From Lentisphaeria bacterium UBA1732 (GTDB lineage: Bacteria; Verrucomicrobiota; Lentisphaeria; Victivallales; UBA1829), in contig DCIG01000063.1 in the NCBI GenBank assembly GCA_002315855.1, positions 1 to 14,447 of the forward strand: a stretch of DNA of 14,447 nt. The letters are read 5' to 3'. This document shows, piece by piece, positions 8,163 through 14,447 of the stretch (within the stretch, counting starts at the first letter, position 1; the number at the start of each line of letters is the position of its first letter). The translations under genes were made by a program, and so were the position numbers. The notes beneath the pieces were generated by a model. The model made no database searches, was not told the DNA's origin, and saw nothing but the letters and a program-made list of their open reading frames with translations.

Positions 8163-10835
8163 TCAGTAGAACATTCTCTGATACGGGCTCTTGGCATGTC
8201 CGTCGGCGGAGTCGCCCAGATTGTCTTCAAACTCAGTGATTGCATCCAGTGCGTCGTTGTAACGGCGGAGCATGTCTTCCACACGGCTCTTTTCATTCAC
8301 GATATGACCGGTGATGAGAATCAGGATTTCACGGCGGGTCTGTGATGCAGTCGTATTGCCCAGCAAACGGCGGATAATCGGAATTTCACCGATGAACGGA
8401 AGCGTCGTCAGGTTGTCCGATGTATCTTCACGGATAAAGCCGCCGATTACCATGGTCTGACCATTGTGAATCGTCATGGATGTTTCAAGTGTACGGGTCG
8501 TAACATTCGGTGCTTTGGTCTTGTCTGTCACATTAATCATTTCAACCGATGAAATTTCCTGATTCAGGTTCAAGGTGATCAGGTCGGTACTGGTAACCTG
8601 CGGGGTAACAATCATCTTGATACCGGTATCTTTGTAGGTGATTGTTTCAGATACTGCGCCGGTGGAGGAAGACGTATTCGTTGTCGAACTTCCGACGTAT
8701 GGTGTCTGTTCACCCACGTTCAGTGTGGCTTCCGTATTGCTGGCGACAAGCAGCTGCGGGCAGGCAACGATCTTGACGTTGTTGTCCGTGGCTGATGCAC
8801 GGAGATATCCCATCTTCTGGTCAGGATTGTCTTCATTGGCAATCAGGAAACGAAGTCCCTTGTTAGAATCAGAGTTGAAACCGTATGCTTGAAGATCTTG
8901 TAAATCCGTATTGGAACCGGCTCCGGTATTATTGGAAAGCGAAATCAGTTTGCCGCCCCAGTAATTCACGGCTCCGCCTTCCATACCGAAATCAAAGCCG
9001 TCTTTTTTGCTGATTTCCGCAATCGTTACCTGCAGAAGCACCTGCGCAGGAACTACATCCAAGCGGTCAAGCAAGGCCTTGATGGATGCGTAGGCTCGAG
9101 GCGTGGTACGCACGACCAGTCGGTTCAATGCTCCGTCGGAGAAAATCTTCACCGGCGTTTCAAACACGTTGGACTGCTTGTCGGTCGTCGTCGCAACATA
9201 GTAGCTGTCGGAATTGGAATTGGTTCGCGTGGTCGTGGTGCGGTTCGAGCCGGACCCGTTGATGTTGGTCGTGCGGCTTCCGCCGTCATCGTCAATCGTC
9301 AGGGATGTACCCGTCATATTGTACAGCACAGACAAGGCCTGCATCAGCTGTTCAGACTTCGTGTACATAACCTTGTGTACAAAGATGCGTTCCTGATCCA
9401 GTGACACCGCTCCGTCAAGAATCGAAATCCAGTTGCGGATTTCCTGAATGGCTTCCGGCGTGGCTGCGCTCGCAACCAGAATCTGGAGACGGTCAACCGC
9501 TCCGATCTTAATCGAACCCGGCTGTTCGTTCGTGGAGTTGCTGTTGTCGTTCAGCTGCTTCACCACAAATCCCAGAACCGGGAAAATCGTGCGCAGTTCT
9601 TCCGCAATCTTGCTCGGCAGAATGTTTTCGCACTGCACTACAATACGCGGCCATTTGGTCTTCTGATTGTCATCCAGAATTTCAACCAGCTGTTTCAGTT
9701 TCTTGATGTTCGCTTTGTAGTCGCAAAGCAGAATCGCATTCGGACGCTGCACCTGAATGCACGTCGCGGAATTGCTCAGGAACGGACGAATCTGTCCGAT
9801 GATTTCCTGCGCGCTGGCAAAATGCAGCGGATAGAACAGAATTTCTGCATCTTCCGAGTTGATGTCAAGTTTGGAACGAGCACTGAACTTGTTCGGAGGC
9901 AGAATTCGGATCAGCGAATCTTCAACCGTAACACCGACGCCCGCGTTTTCAATCAGCGTCGCAAAGGCCGCCCACAGTTCGCGCTTCGTCATTCTTGAGT
10001 TCAAGTTCAGTGTAACTGCCATACGGACATCCGTGTCAACCACAAAGTTGAATCCCAGTGCTTCCGCAAATGCAGGAATCACGTCCAGAATCGGCGCACT
10101 GTTGAACACGATGGACACCGAAATTTCTTCGTCCGCACTGCCCGTTCCGTTGATTTCTTCCTGGAACAGAATCTGCTCGTAGAAAGGTTCCTGAACTTTT
10201 TCTTTTTCTTCTTCGTCTTCCGGTTTCACTTTCGGAATCGCCGCATCATCCAGTTTTTTCTTGTCGGTGATTGCAAACGGCTCACTCGTTTCCTTGATCT
10301 GTTCGTCTTTCAGGCTCTGACGCTGAAGTTTTTCATAATCTGTCATGTAGGAATCATGATAGAGGAAGCTGAATCGTTCCTCATCAGGTGCAGGTTTCGA
10401 TCCGGTGGCAGGATCAAGAATGTCATCCATCGGGGCGTGAATCCAGTCCAGCTTCTTGCCCATCCTGTTCAGAAATTTATCAAATGCAGAGGATTCTTCA
10501 ACCTCAAAGTTGACTTTCCCTTCTTTCAGCTCTGCAATCACTTCTGCCGCTTTTCCCGCAGGAACCGTTACGACTGTCGTCTGTTCAATATCCACAGTCC
10601 CGTCCTGCTTGTCGGACACCAGCGATGTCTTTTTCGCGGAAACTTTCGTCGCAGTCGGGTCGGAAACCACGACTACGGTCTTCCCACTGCCGAGATCAAC
10701 AATGGAAGCGTTTTCAATTTGAGGTACGTGCTCTTTCACTTCGCCCTCGGCTGCAAATGCCGACTGCGCACTGAAGAGGACGAGAAGTGTTGCGACGACC
10801 GCACCACACAGAGGTAAGCTGATTTGTCTTTTCAT
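8163..10835 (-). CDS. gspD: GspD, outer-membrane secretin
   Basis: An 890-residue secretin that forms the outer-membrane gate, longer than typical GspD (~650-700). A Sec signal peptide ends AQSAFA (residues 23-28). Residues ~30-235 are an unrecognised, charged N-terminal extension. A secretin N0/STN-like domain follows at ~237-314 and N1 at ~329-390. N2 is at ~396-475 and N3 at ~484-595, interrupted by a Ser/Thr/Asn-rich insert (515-555). The C-terminal secretin domain spans ~596-845 and contains VGEQTPYVGSS (707-717), MIVTPQVTSTDLITLNL (741-757), GQTMVIGGFIRED (792-804) and LPFIGEIPIIRRLLG (812-826). A short tail follows; no lipobox is seen, so pilotin use cannot be judged. The ribosome site is weak. 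It begins 64 nt after gspC, whose HR domain should contact N0. Confidence 0.96.
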   Translation of the reverse strand: MKRQISLPLCGAVVATLLVLFSAQSAFAAEGEVKEHVPQIENASIVDLGSGKTVVVVSDPTATKVSAKKTSLVSDKQDGTVDIEQTTVVTVPAGKAAEVIAELKEGKVNFEVEESSAFDKFLNRMGKKLDWIHAPMDDILDPATGSKPAPDEERFSFLYHDSYMTDYEKLQRQSLKDEQIKETSEPFAITDKKKLDDAAIPKVKPEDEEEKEKVQEPFYEQILFQEEINGTGSADEEISVSIVFNSAPILDVIPAFAEALGFNFVVDTDVRMAVTLNLNSRMTKRELWAAFATLIENAGVGVTVEDSLIRILPPNKFSARSKLDINSEDAEILFYPLHFASAQEIIGQIRPFLSNSATCIQVQRPNAILLCDYKANIKKLKQLVEILDDNQKTKWPRIVVQCENILPSKIAEELRTIFPVLGFVVKQLNDNSNSTNEQPGSIKIGAVDRLQILVASAATPEAIQEIRNWISILDGAVSLDQERIFVHKVMYTKSEQLMQALSVLYNMTGTSLTIDDDGGSRTTNINGSGSNRTTTTRTNSNSDSYYVATTTDKQSNVFETPVKIFSDGALNRLVVRTTPRAYASIKALLDRLDVVPAQVLLQVTIAEISKKDGFDFGMEGGAVNYWGGKLISLSNNTGAGSNTDLQDLQAYGFNSDSNKGLRFLIANEDNPDQKMGYLRASATDNNVKIVACPQLLVASNTEATLNVGEQTPYVGSSTTNTSSSTGAVSETITYKDTGIKMIVTPQVTSTDLITLNLNQEISSVEMINVTDKTKAPNVTTRTLETSMTIHNGQTMVIGGFIREDTSDNLTTLPFIGEIPIIRRLLGNTTASQTRREILILITGHIVNEKSRVEDMLRRYNDALDAITEFEDNLGDSADGHAKSPYQRMFY

Positions 10836-10899
10836 TTTGTTCAGTTCCGTCTTTTTTATGTTAATTTTTGTTTGTCTTCCTGAATTTTATGCGGGCAGA

Positions 10900-11904
10900 T
10901 TATCTTCCGCCGCGTCCGCCGCCGCCATTGCCGCCACGTCCGCCGCCGCGTCCGCCGCCGCCCATGCCGCCGCCCATGCCGCCGCCCATGCCGCCGCCCA
11001 TGCCGCCGCCTCCATTGCCGCCGCGTCCGCCCGTGAAGCCGCCGCCTGCATCGAAATTGCTGTTGGTGTTCGGCTGCTGATATGCCTGAGTGCGGGATTG
11101 CATCATATTGCCGCCGCCCATCATGCGTGCGCCGACAGACGGTTCCTGTATCGCAAGTTCCATCACTTCGTTGTTGCGGGTCAGCGTCGCTGATTTGCGC
11201 GTAACTGCGGAAAGCGTGAAACCGTTCGCCAGAATATCGCCCACGCGGACATACTGACGGTTCGCCGTATTGTCGGCGGATACATCTGCCATCATGGTGC
11301 CGCTCTTGTTGTTCATACCGGTGTTGACGGTTTCCAGCTGGCTCTGCAAGCGCGTAACACGCTGCTGGAGGGTGGACGATACCTGTTCATTGTCGGTATT
11401 GTTGCGGAGCAGTTCCTGCAAGGACGCGATTTCCGTGCGAATGTCATTCGCCTGTTCCTGAAGCTGTTCCTGCTGGGACGCCTGACTCTGCTGTCCGTTG
11501 TTGTTGCGGTTGTTATTGTTGCGAGCGCCTCCTGCTCCGCGCTGGGAAATAATTGCTCCCATCACGTTGCCGAATGAGAACGTCCCCAGAAGGGACATAT
11601 CGGTGGCACGGACCGGTGTCGTCTGCTGACGTCCTGCTACTTTCGCTTCAGGCGCACGGGTCGGGTCGAAAATATTAATCGCCGCAAGTGTCTTGACCTG
11701 ATCTTTTGCGGACATCCCGCTGTAAATCGAATAATCATCGTCAAACATCATCTGATTGACGTTGACGTTTGTATTTTTCTTGTCTTTATTGGCAGGAACA
11801 TCGTATTTGCTTAAGTCCTGCGGTTCTTCATCAAGCCATGAATATGCGCCGTAGCCGATTGCCACGACAAGAACCAGATTGATTAGAATTAATAAACTTC
11901 TCAT
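10900..11904 (-). CDS. gspC: GspC-like protein with split HR domain and Gly-rich tail
   Basis: A 334-residue bitopic inner-membrane protein proposed as the link between the platform and GspD. One N-terminal membrane helix (4-23) is followed by a periplasmic linker containing NIFDPTRAP (77-85). HR-domain hallmarks are present but in two pieces: DMSLLGTFSFGNVMGAIIS (102-120), then YVRVGDILANGFTLSAV (218-234) running on to NNEVMELAI (244-252). Between them lie ~95 residues that are Asn/Gln-rich and then predicted coiled coil (Q-Q-E-L heptads, ~138-193). No PDZ domain follows. Instead there is a Gly/Met/Arg-rich tail (287-334). AAGGA nine bases before the ATG supports the start, 12 nt after gspM. 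Position directly before gspD supports GspC. Similarity is limited to the HR pattern, so a distant paralogue is possible. Confidence 0.75.
   Translation of the reverse strand: MRSLLILINLVLVVAIGYGAYSWLDEEPQDLSKYDVPANKDKKNTNVNVNQMMFDDDYSIYSGMSAKDQVKTLAAINIFDPTRAPEAKVAGRQQTTPVRATDMSLLGTFSFGNVMGAIISQRGAGGARNNNNRNNNGQQSQASQQEQLQEQANDIRTEIASLQELLRNNTDNEQVSSTLQQRVTRLQSQLETVNTGMNNKSGTMMADVSADNTANRQYVRVGDILANGFTLSAVTRKSATLTRNNEVMELAIQEPSVGARMMGGGNMMQSRTQAYQQPNTNSNFDAGGGFTGGRGGNGGGGMGGGMGGGMGGGMGGGGRGGGRGGNGGGGRGGR
10964..11011. repeat. 12-bp tandem repeat in the gspC tail
   Basis: Four consecutive copies of ATGCCGCCGCCC (plus-strand reading, the last copy ending in T) encode repeated GGGM units in the GspC C-terminal tail. 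They sit within a longer GCC/CGC-rich stretch from about 10907 to 11040. The 12-bp period keeps the reading frame when copies are gained or lost. Confidence 0.9.
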
Positions 11905-11916
11905 GATAGTTGTTCC

Positions 11917-12849
11917 TTATCGTGCGGGGTTTGCGGGAACTGCCGCCTGTTGTGCCGCAGGCATATTCGGCTGTGCTCCGGCCGCCGCGGGCTGTGCTCC
12001 GGCCGCGGGTCTCATAGCCGCTCCTGCTGAGGGCTGTGCTCCGGCCGCGGGTCTCATAGCCGCTCCTGCTGCGGGCTGTGCTCCGGCTGCGGGCTGTGCC
12101 GCCGTATTTCCGGTCGGCGGAGTCAAATTCGTGGACTGTGCCTTTTGGGTCGTGGCTGTTCCGGTCGCTGCGGTTCCGGCTGCGGCCGTTTTTTCAGCTT
12201 CTTTCGCAGTACCGGTCAAAGGCATGTAGCGAATCACGCGGATTGTACCGTCGAAACGGTATTTCTGTTCGACTTTGGTATTTGCCGTCGTGCTTGTGTT
12301 ATTGTTGCGGTCGCGTTCGCGATTGCGCGTATTGTCGAGACTGATGGAGATGTTGCGCCAGCCGATTTTCGGTGTGGTGCTTTCGATTTCCGCGATGAAC
12401 TCAAGTACCTTGTCATACGTTTCGGAGAACTGGAATGACAGGTCTGCGTAGGCGAGCTCATCGGAAATCTTGGAGGAAATACGGACGTTGTCCAAACGCG
12501 CCATCGCTATATCAAGCACGGATGCCGTATCCGAAATCAGCGCGCGAAGCGCGGTTTCCGGCTGTCCGTCGCGGTCGACATGCCAGTATGTCTGAAGCTG
12601 GGAATTGTATTTGCCGCGCAGTGCTTCCAGTGCTTCCACTTTGGCGTTTTCCGTATTGTATTTCTGCATTTGGGTATTGATTTCCGACTGCACGCGCTTC
12701 ATGTCGGATTCTTTCGGGAACAATGTCCCGCCGGGTGCGTTGGCACTGAAGAAAATAATCAGTACTACCCAGCATAAAATCATGCAGATGATGAGCAGAA
12801 CCAGTTTGCCGGCAGGAGAATTGAGGAAAAGTTTGGGATTTGTTTTCAT
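11917..12849 (-). CDS. gspM: GspM/PilO-like platform protein with repetitive Ala/Pro/Gln tail
   Basis: A 310-residue bitopic inner-membrane protein. It has a short cytoplasmic N-terminus, one membrane helix (~15-35), a likely coiled coil (~47-88) and an alpha/beta region (~95-210) consistent with the ferredoxin-like fold of GspM and PilO, with YADLSFQFSETYDKVLEFIAEIE as the diagnostic stretch (from 134). GspM normally pairs with GspL to anchor GspE, which fits gspL immediately upstream. Residues ~215-310 form a low-complexity tail of Ala, Pro, Gly, Gln and Thr containing a 14-residue repeat built on AAMRPAAGAQP. Ordinary GspM (~160-200 residues) lacks this. AAGGAG seven bases before the ATG is an excellent ribosome site. 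The gspL stop is 11 nt upstream. The M versus PilO label rests on context. Confidence 0.78.
   Translation of the reverse strand: MKTNPKLFLNSPAGKLVLLIICMILCWVVLIIFFSANAPGGTLFPKESDMKRVQSEINTQMQKYNTENAKVEALEALRGKYNSQLQTYWHVDRDGQPETALRALISDTASVLDIAMARLDNVRISSKISDELAYADLSFQFSETYDKVLEFIAEIESTTPKIGWRNISISLDNTRNRERDRNNNTSTTANTKVEQKYRFDGTIRVIRYMPLTGTAKEAEKTAAAGTAATGTATTQKAQSTNLTPPTGNTAAQPAAGAQPAAGAAMRPAAGAQPSAGAAMRPAAGAQPAAAGAQPNMPAAQQAAVPANPAR
11990..12073. repeat. 42-bp tandem repeat in the gspM tail
   Basis: Two near-identical 42-bp units (11990-12031 and 12032-12073) begin GGCTGTGCTCCGGCCGCGGG on the plus strand. A degenerate partial unit follows from 12074, and another GGCTGTGCTCCGGCCGC copy precedes at about 11969. 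They encode the 14-residue repeat of the GspM C-terminal tail. The period is a multiple of three, so the frame survives copy-number change. Confidence 0.9.
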
Positions 12850-12860
12850 GATTCTTCTCC

Positions 12861-14162
12861 TTATTTCTTAGTCGTCTGCGGCACAAGCGTTACGGTGTAC
12901 TGGGTCAGCGTGTCCGAAAGACGGCGGTCCTGAATACGCTGCACTTTCCAGTTCGTAAGACGGCTCAATGCGGTCGAAACATTGCCCGTTCCATTTTCCG
13001 CCTGAACGGTCAGTGTCGTGTTGGAGTCCGTGAAACGGAACGAGCTGACGATGGACGCTTCCGGCAGATTGACGGAAAGCTCGTAAAGTTTCGTCAGGAA
13101 GCTCGGATCGCCCGCTGTAAGCTGAACAAGTTTTTCCAGGTCTTTCTCTTCCTTTTCGGCCTTCTTCAGCGTATCCGATATCTTCTTGTTCTTGGTTTTC
13201 AGCGAGTCGCGTTCCTGAATCAGTGCGTTGAACTTCTGATATGCAGGAATGCGCTTCTGCGCTTCCCGGTATCCCGCGCCGAGGAGCAGAACCAGAACAA
13301 GCACCGCCATGATATAGACCTGGATACGGCACCGGCTCGGACGCATTCTGGTCGGGGTAATGCGGATGCTGGGTTCATTTGCCGCCATGCTCTTGTCGGA
13401 CAGATAACGCAGTATGAGCAGGCACGGCAGATAATCGGAGATTGAGAATCCCGTGTTGTCTTTGGGAGGCTCAATCAGTTCTTGCATAATCGGTTCCCAC
13501 GCCTTGTTGATTTCTGCTGCATTTCCGCTGTACGGAATCCAGTCGCCGTTCTTCCAGCAGAATCCGGGCTCAATTTCGGGAATGTATATCGCGGGATCTT
13601 CCTTGCGGCATCCCATAAGAGGATAGATGAAATCATCAATCTTGCATTTCGCCAGGGTCATCTGTGATGCCAGAGAATGGATTGCCGAGCTGTCGAATGC
13701 GTAGACGTTCACGAAGTCCGGTGTCTCCGGAACTTCTGCTTCCTCTTCTTTTTTGTCTTTGTTCTTGTCGTCTTCCTCTTCCTTTACAGGTGCAGGAGGA
13801 ATGACTTCTGTCTTTTTCACTTTCGAGAACTGCAACCCGAAATCATTCGGCACCTGCAGCATGTGCAGGGGCAGTTCAAACTCCAGTGCGTTGCGCTGTT
13901 CCCGGATACTGTGGGAGGCGCTTTCGCACTGGAAGAAGGTTCCGGACTCAAATGATCCTGTGAGAATCAGACAGCCCGGAATCTGGCCGCCGTTTTCATC
14001 AAGAGCCTGGCGAAGTGCGCCGGCTTCGTTGCCCATCGCCGCTTTAACCGTATTGCATCTTACGACGCGGTATTTCTGGCCGCGCTTGCGAAACTTGCAA
14101 ACACGCACCATAGCAGGCGAAAAAGATACGATCTGATATTCACCTCTGGCAAAAATATGCAT
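12861..14162 (-). CDS. gspL: GspL-like platform protein (PilM/PilN-type layout)
   Basis: A 433-residue bitopic inner-membrane protein expected to hold GspE to the platform. Residues ~1-250 are a cytoplasmic domain with the order of the actin-like GspL/PilM fold; REQRNALEFELPLHML (87-102) resembles its conserved middle segment. A Lys/Glu-rich insertion (127-147) interrupts it. One membrane helix lies at ~281-297, followed by a coiled coil (~305-345) and a C-terminal ferredoxin-like periplasmic domain (~355-428), as in GspL and PilN. Total length fits GspL (~400). AAGGA lies nine bases before the ATG, and the gene starts 80 nt after the upstream gene. Adjacent gspM is its usual partner. The sequence is strongly diverged, so the call rests on architecture plus context. 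Confidence 0.78.
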   Translation of the reverse strand: MHIFARGEYQIVSFSPAMVRVCKFRKRGQKYRVVRCNTVKAAMGNEAGALRQALDENGGQIPGCLILTGSFESGTFFQCESASHSIREQRNALEFELPLHMLQVPNDFGLQFSKVKKTEVIPPAPVKEEEDDKNKDKKEEEAEVPETPDFVNVYAFDSSAIHSLASQMTLAKCKIDDFIYPLMGCRKEDPAIYIPEIEPGFCWKNGDWIPYSGNAAEINKAWEPIMQELIEPPKDNTGFSISDYLPCLLILRYLSDKSMAANEPSIRITPTRMRPSRCRIQVYIMAVLVLVLLLGAGYREAQKRIPAYQKFNALIQERDSLKTKNKKISDTLKKAEKEEKDLEKLVQLTAGDPSFLTKLYELSVNLPEASIVSSFRFTDSNTTLTVQAENGTGNVSTALSRLTNWKVQRIQDRRLSDTLTQYTVTLVPQTTKK

Positions 14163-14242
14163 CGTATTTTGTCCTTACGTTATGTTATTTTGTTAATGGT
14201 TCTTTATGAATTGCGGCCTGAAATGCGGCTTCCTGAACTCAA
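14163..14242 (-). other. Leader spacer before gspL
   Basis: This 80-nt gap holds the gspL ribosome site (AAGGA) preceded by an AT-rich stretch. Two imperfect direct repeats of the GAATTGCGGC/GAAATGCGGC type lie near 14208-14230. I see no hairpin followed by a T-run and no convincing -35/-10 pair, so the upstream gene is probably co-transcribed with gspL. Confidence 0.4.
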
Positions 14243-14447
14243 TCAGTTCGCTGCATTGAGTTTTGCACGGAGTTCGCGCAGTTTTTCGCGATATGCTGCC
14301 TGATCGGTGTCGCGCAGCTTTTCTGCTTCGGCGTATTCCGTCGGATATTTCTCCTTGATCTGCTCAAGAAGACTGGCGGAATTTCCGCGTCCGCCCTGTC
14401 CGCCTGCCGCACCTTGTCCACGCTGACCGCGCTGACCGCCCATGGCT
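14243..14447 (-). CDS. C-terminal part of a small Gly/Arg/Gln-rich protein (partial)
   Basis: The minus-strand frame is open from the right edge to a TGA at 14243. An ATG at 14441-14443 would give 66 residues, but the frame remains open upstream, so the protein is probably longer. The visible part begins with a low-complexity segment (MGGQRGQRGQGAAGG), then a charged amphipathic helical region of ~45 residues (from LLEQIKEKYPTEYAEAEKL to KLRELRAKLNAAN). This is not a family I recognise. The Gly/Arg/Gln composition resembles the tail of GspC in the same operon. It could be a periplasmic or assembly-accessory protein; no function is assigned. Confidence 0.65.
   Translation of the reverse strand, partial: AMGGQRGQRGQGAAGGQGGRGNSASLLEQIKEKYPTEYAEAEKLRDTDQAAYREKLRELRAKLNAAN

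Noticed and set aside
10837..11193. Plus-strand open frames encoding poly-Ala/His or poly-Pro proteins opposite the gspC tail
   Set aside because: They are the antisense reading of a GGN-rich repeat; such repeats stay open in several frames and there is no ribosome site or family similarity.
10964..12073. Possible CRISPR or mobile-element repeats
   Set aside because: The 12-bp and 42-bp units are in-frame coding repeats in protein tails, with no unique spacers, inverted ends or transposase.
2045..14162. Type IV pilus operon instead of T2SS
   Set aside because: GspG-type calcium-loop ending, a large GspK lacking Glu at +5, a full H-I-J-K set, and no PilT retraction ATPase favour T2SS, although L and M resemble PilM/N/O.
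14163..14242. Promoter for gspL in the 80-nt gap
   Set aside because: AT-rich stretches exist but no convincing -35/-10 pair with proper spacing could be seen.

Overview
The window is almost entirely one long minus-strand gene cluster encoding the structural core of a type II secretion system (T2SS, general secretion pathway). Reading in the direction of transcription, from high to low coordinates, the order is: the 3' end of a small Gly/Arg-rich protein, GspL, GspM, GspC, the secretin GspD, the ATPase GspE, GspF, the five pseudopilins GspG, H, I, J and K, and a large multipass membrane protein resembling GT-C glycosyltransferases. Gaps between genes run from 80 nt down to 4-nt ATGA overlaps. 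No terminator is visible inside the cluster, so it is probably one operon whose main promoter lies upstream of the window.

The organism looks like a diderm bacterium with roughly balanced base composition. Three of the five pseudopilins place FTLxE straight after a residue other than Gly, and GspL, GspM and GspC are highly diverged and carry low-complexity tails. I associate this combination with the Lentisphaerota/Victivallis side of the PVC superphylum. That assignment is inference from protein style only; no rRNA or marker gene is present.

Layout: 2-142 (+) is the last ~46 codons of an unidentified convergent gene. 143-316 is intergenic and holds a strong plus-strand intrinsic terminator. 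317-2035 is the GT-C-like protein. 2045-5229 holds the pseudopilins K, J, I, H and G. 5280-8141 holds GspF and GspE. 8163-10835 is the secretin. 10900-14162 holds C, M and L. 14243-14447 is the partial upstream gene.

The parts make a coherent machine. GspE is the cytoplasmic motor. GspF, L and M form the inner-membrane platform. GspC links the platform to the GspD outer-membrane pore. GspG is the major pseudopilin, and H, I, J and K form the tip. No prepilin peptidase (GspO) is encoded here, so it must be elsewhere in the genome.

The most interesting departures from textbook T2SS are: a GspC whose homology-region domain is split by a ~95-residue Q/N-rich coiled-coil insertion and which ends in a Gly-rich tail instead of a PDZ domain; repetitive tails on GspM and GspC encoded by 42-bp and 12-bp DNA tandem repeats; Ser, Pro or Phe at the -1 position of three pseudopilin cleavage sites; a ~200-residue extension ahead of the secretin N0 domain; the L-M-C-D gene order; and a GT-C-like protein at the end of the operon, in the same reading frame as gspK.
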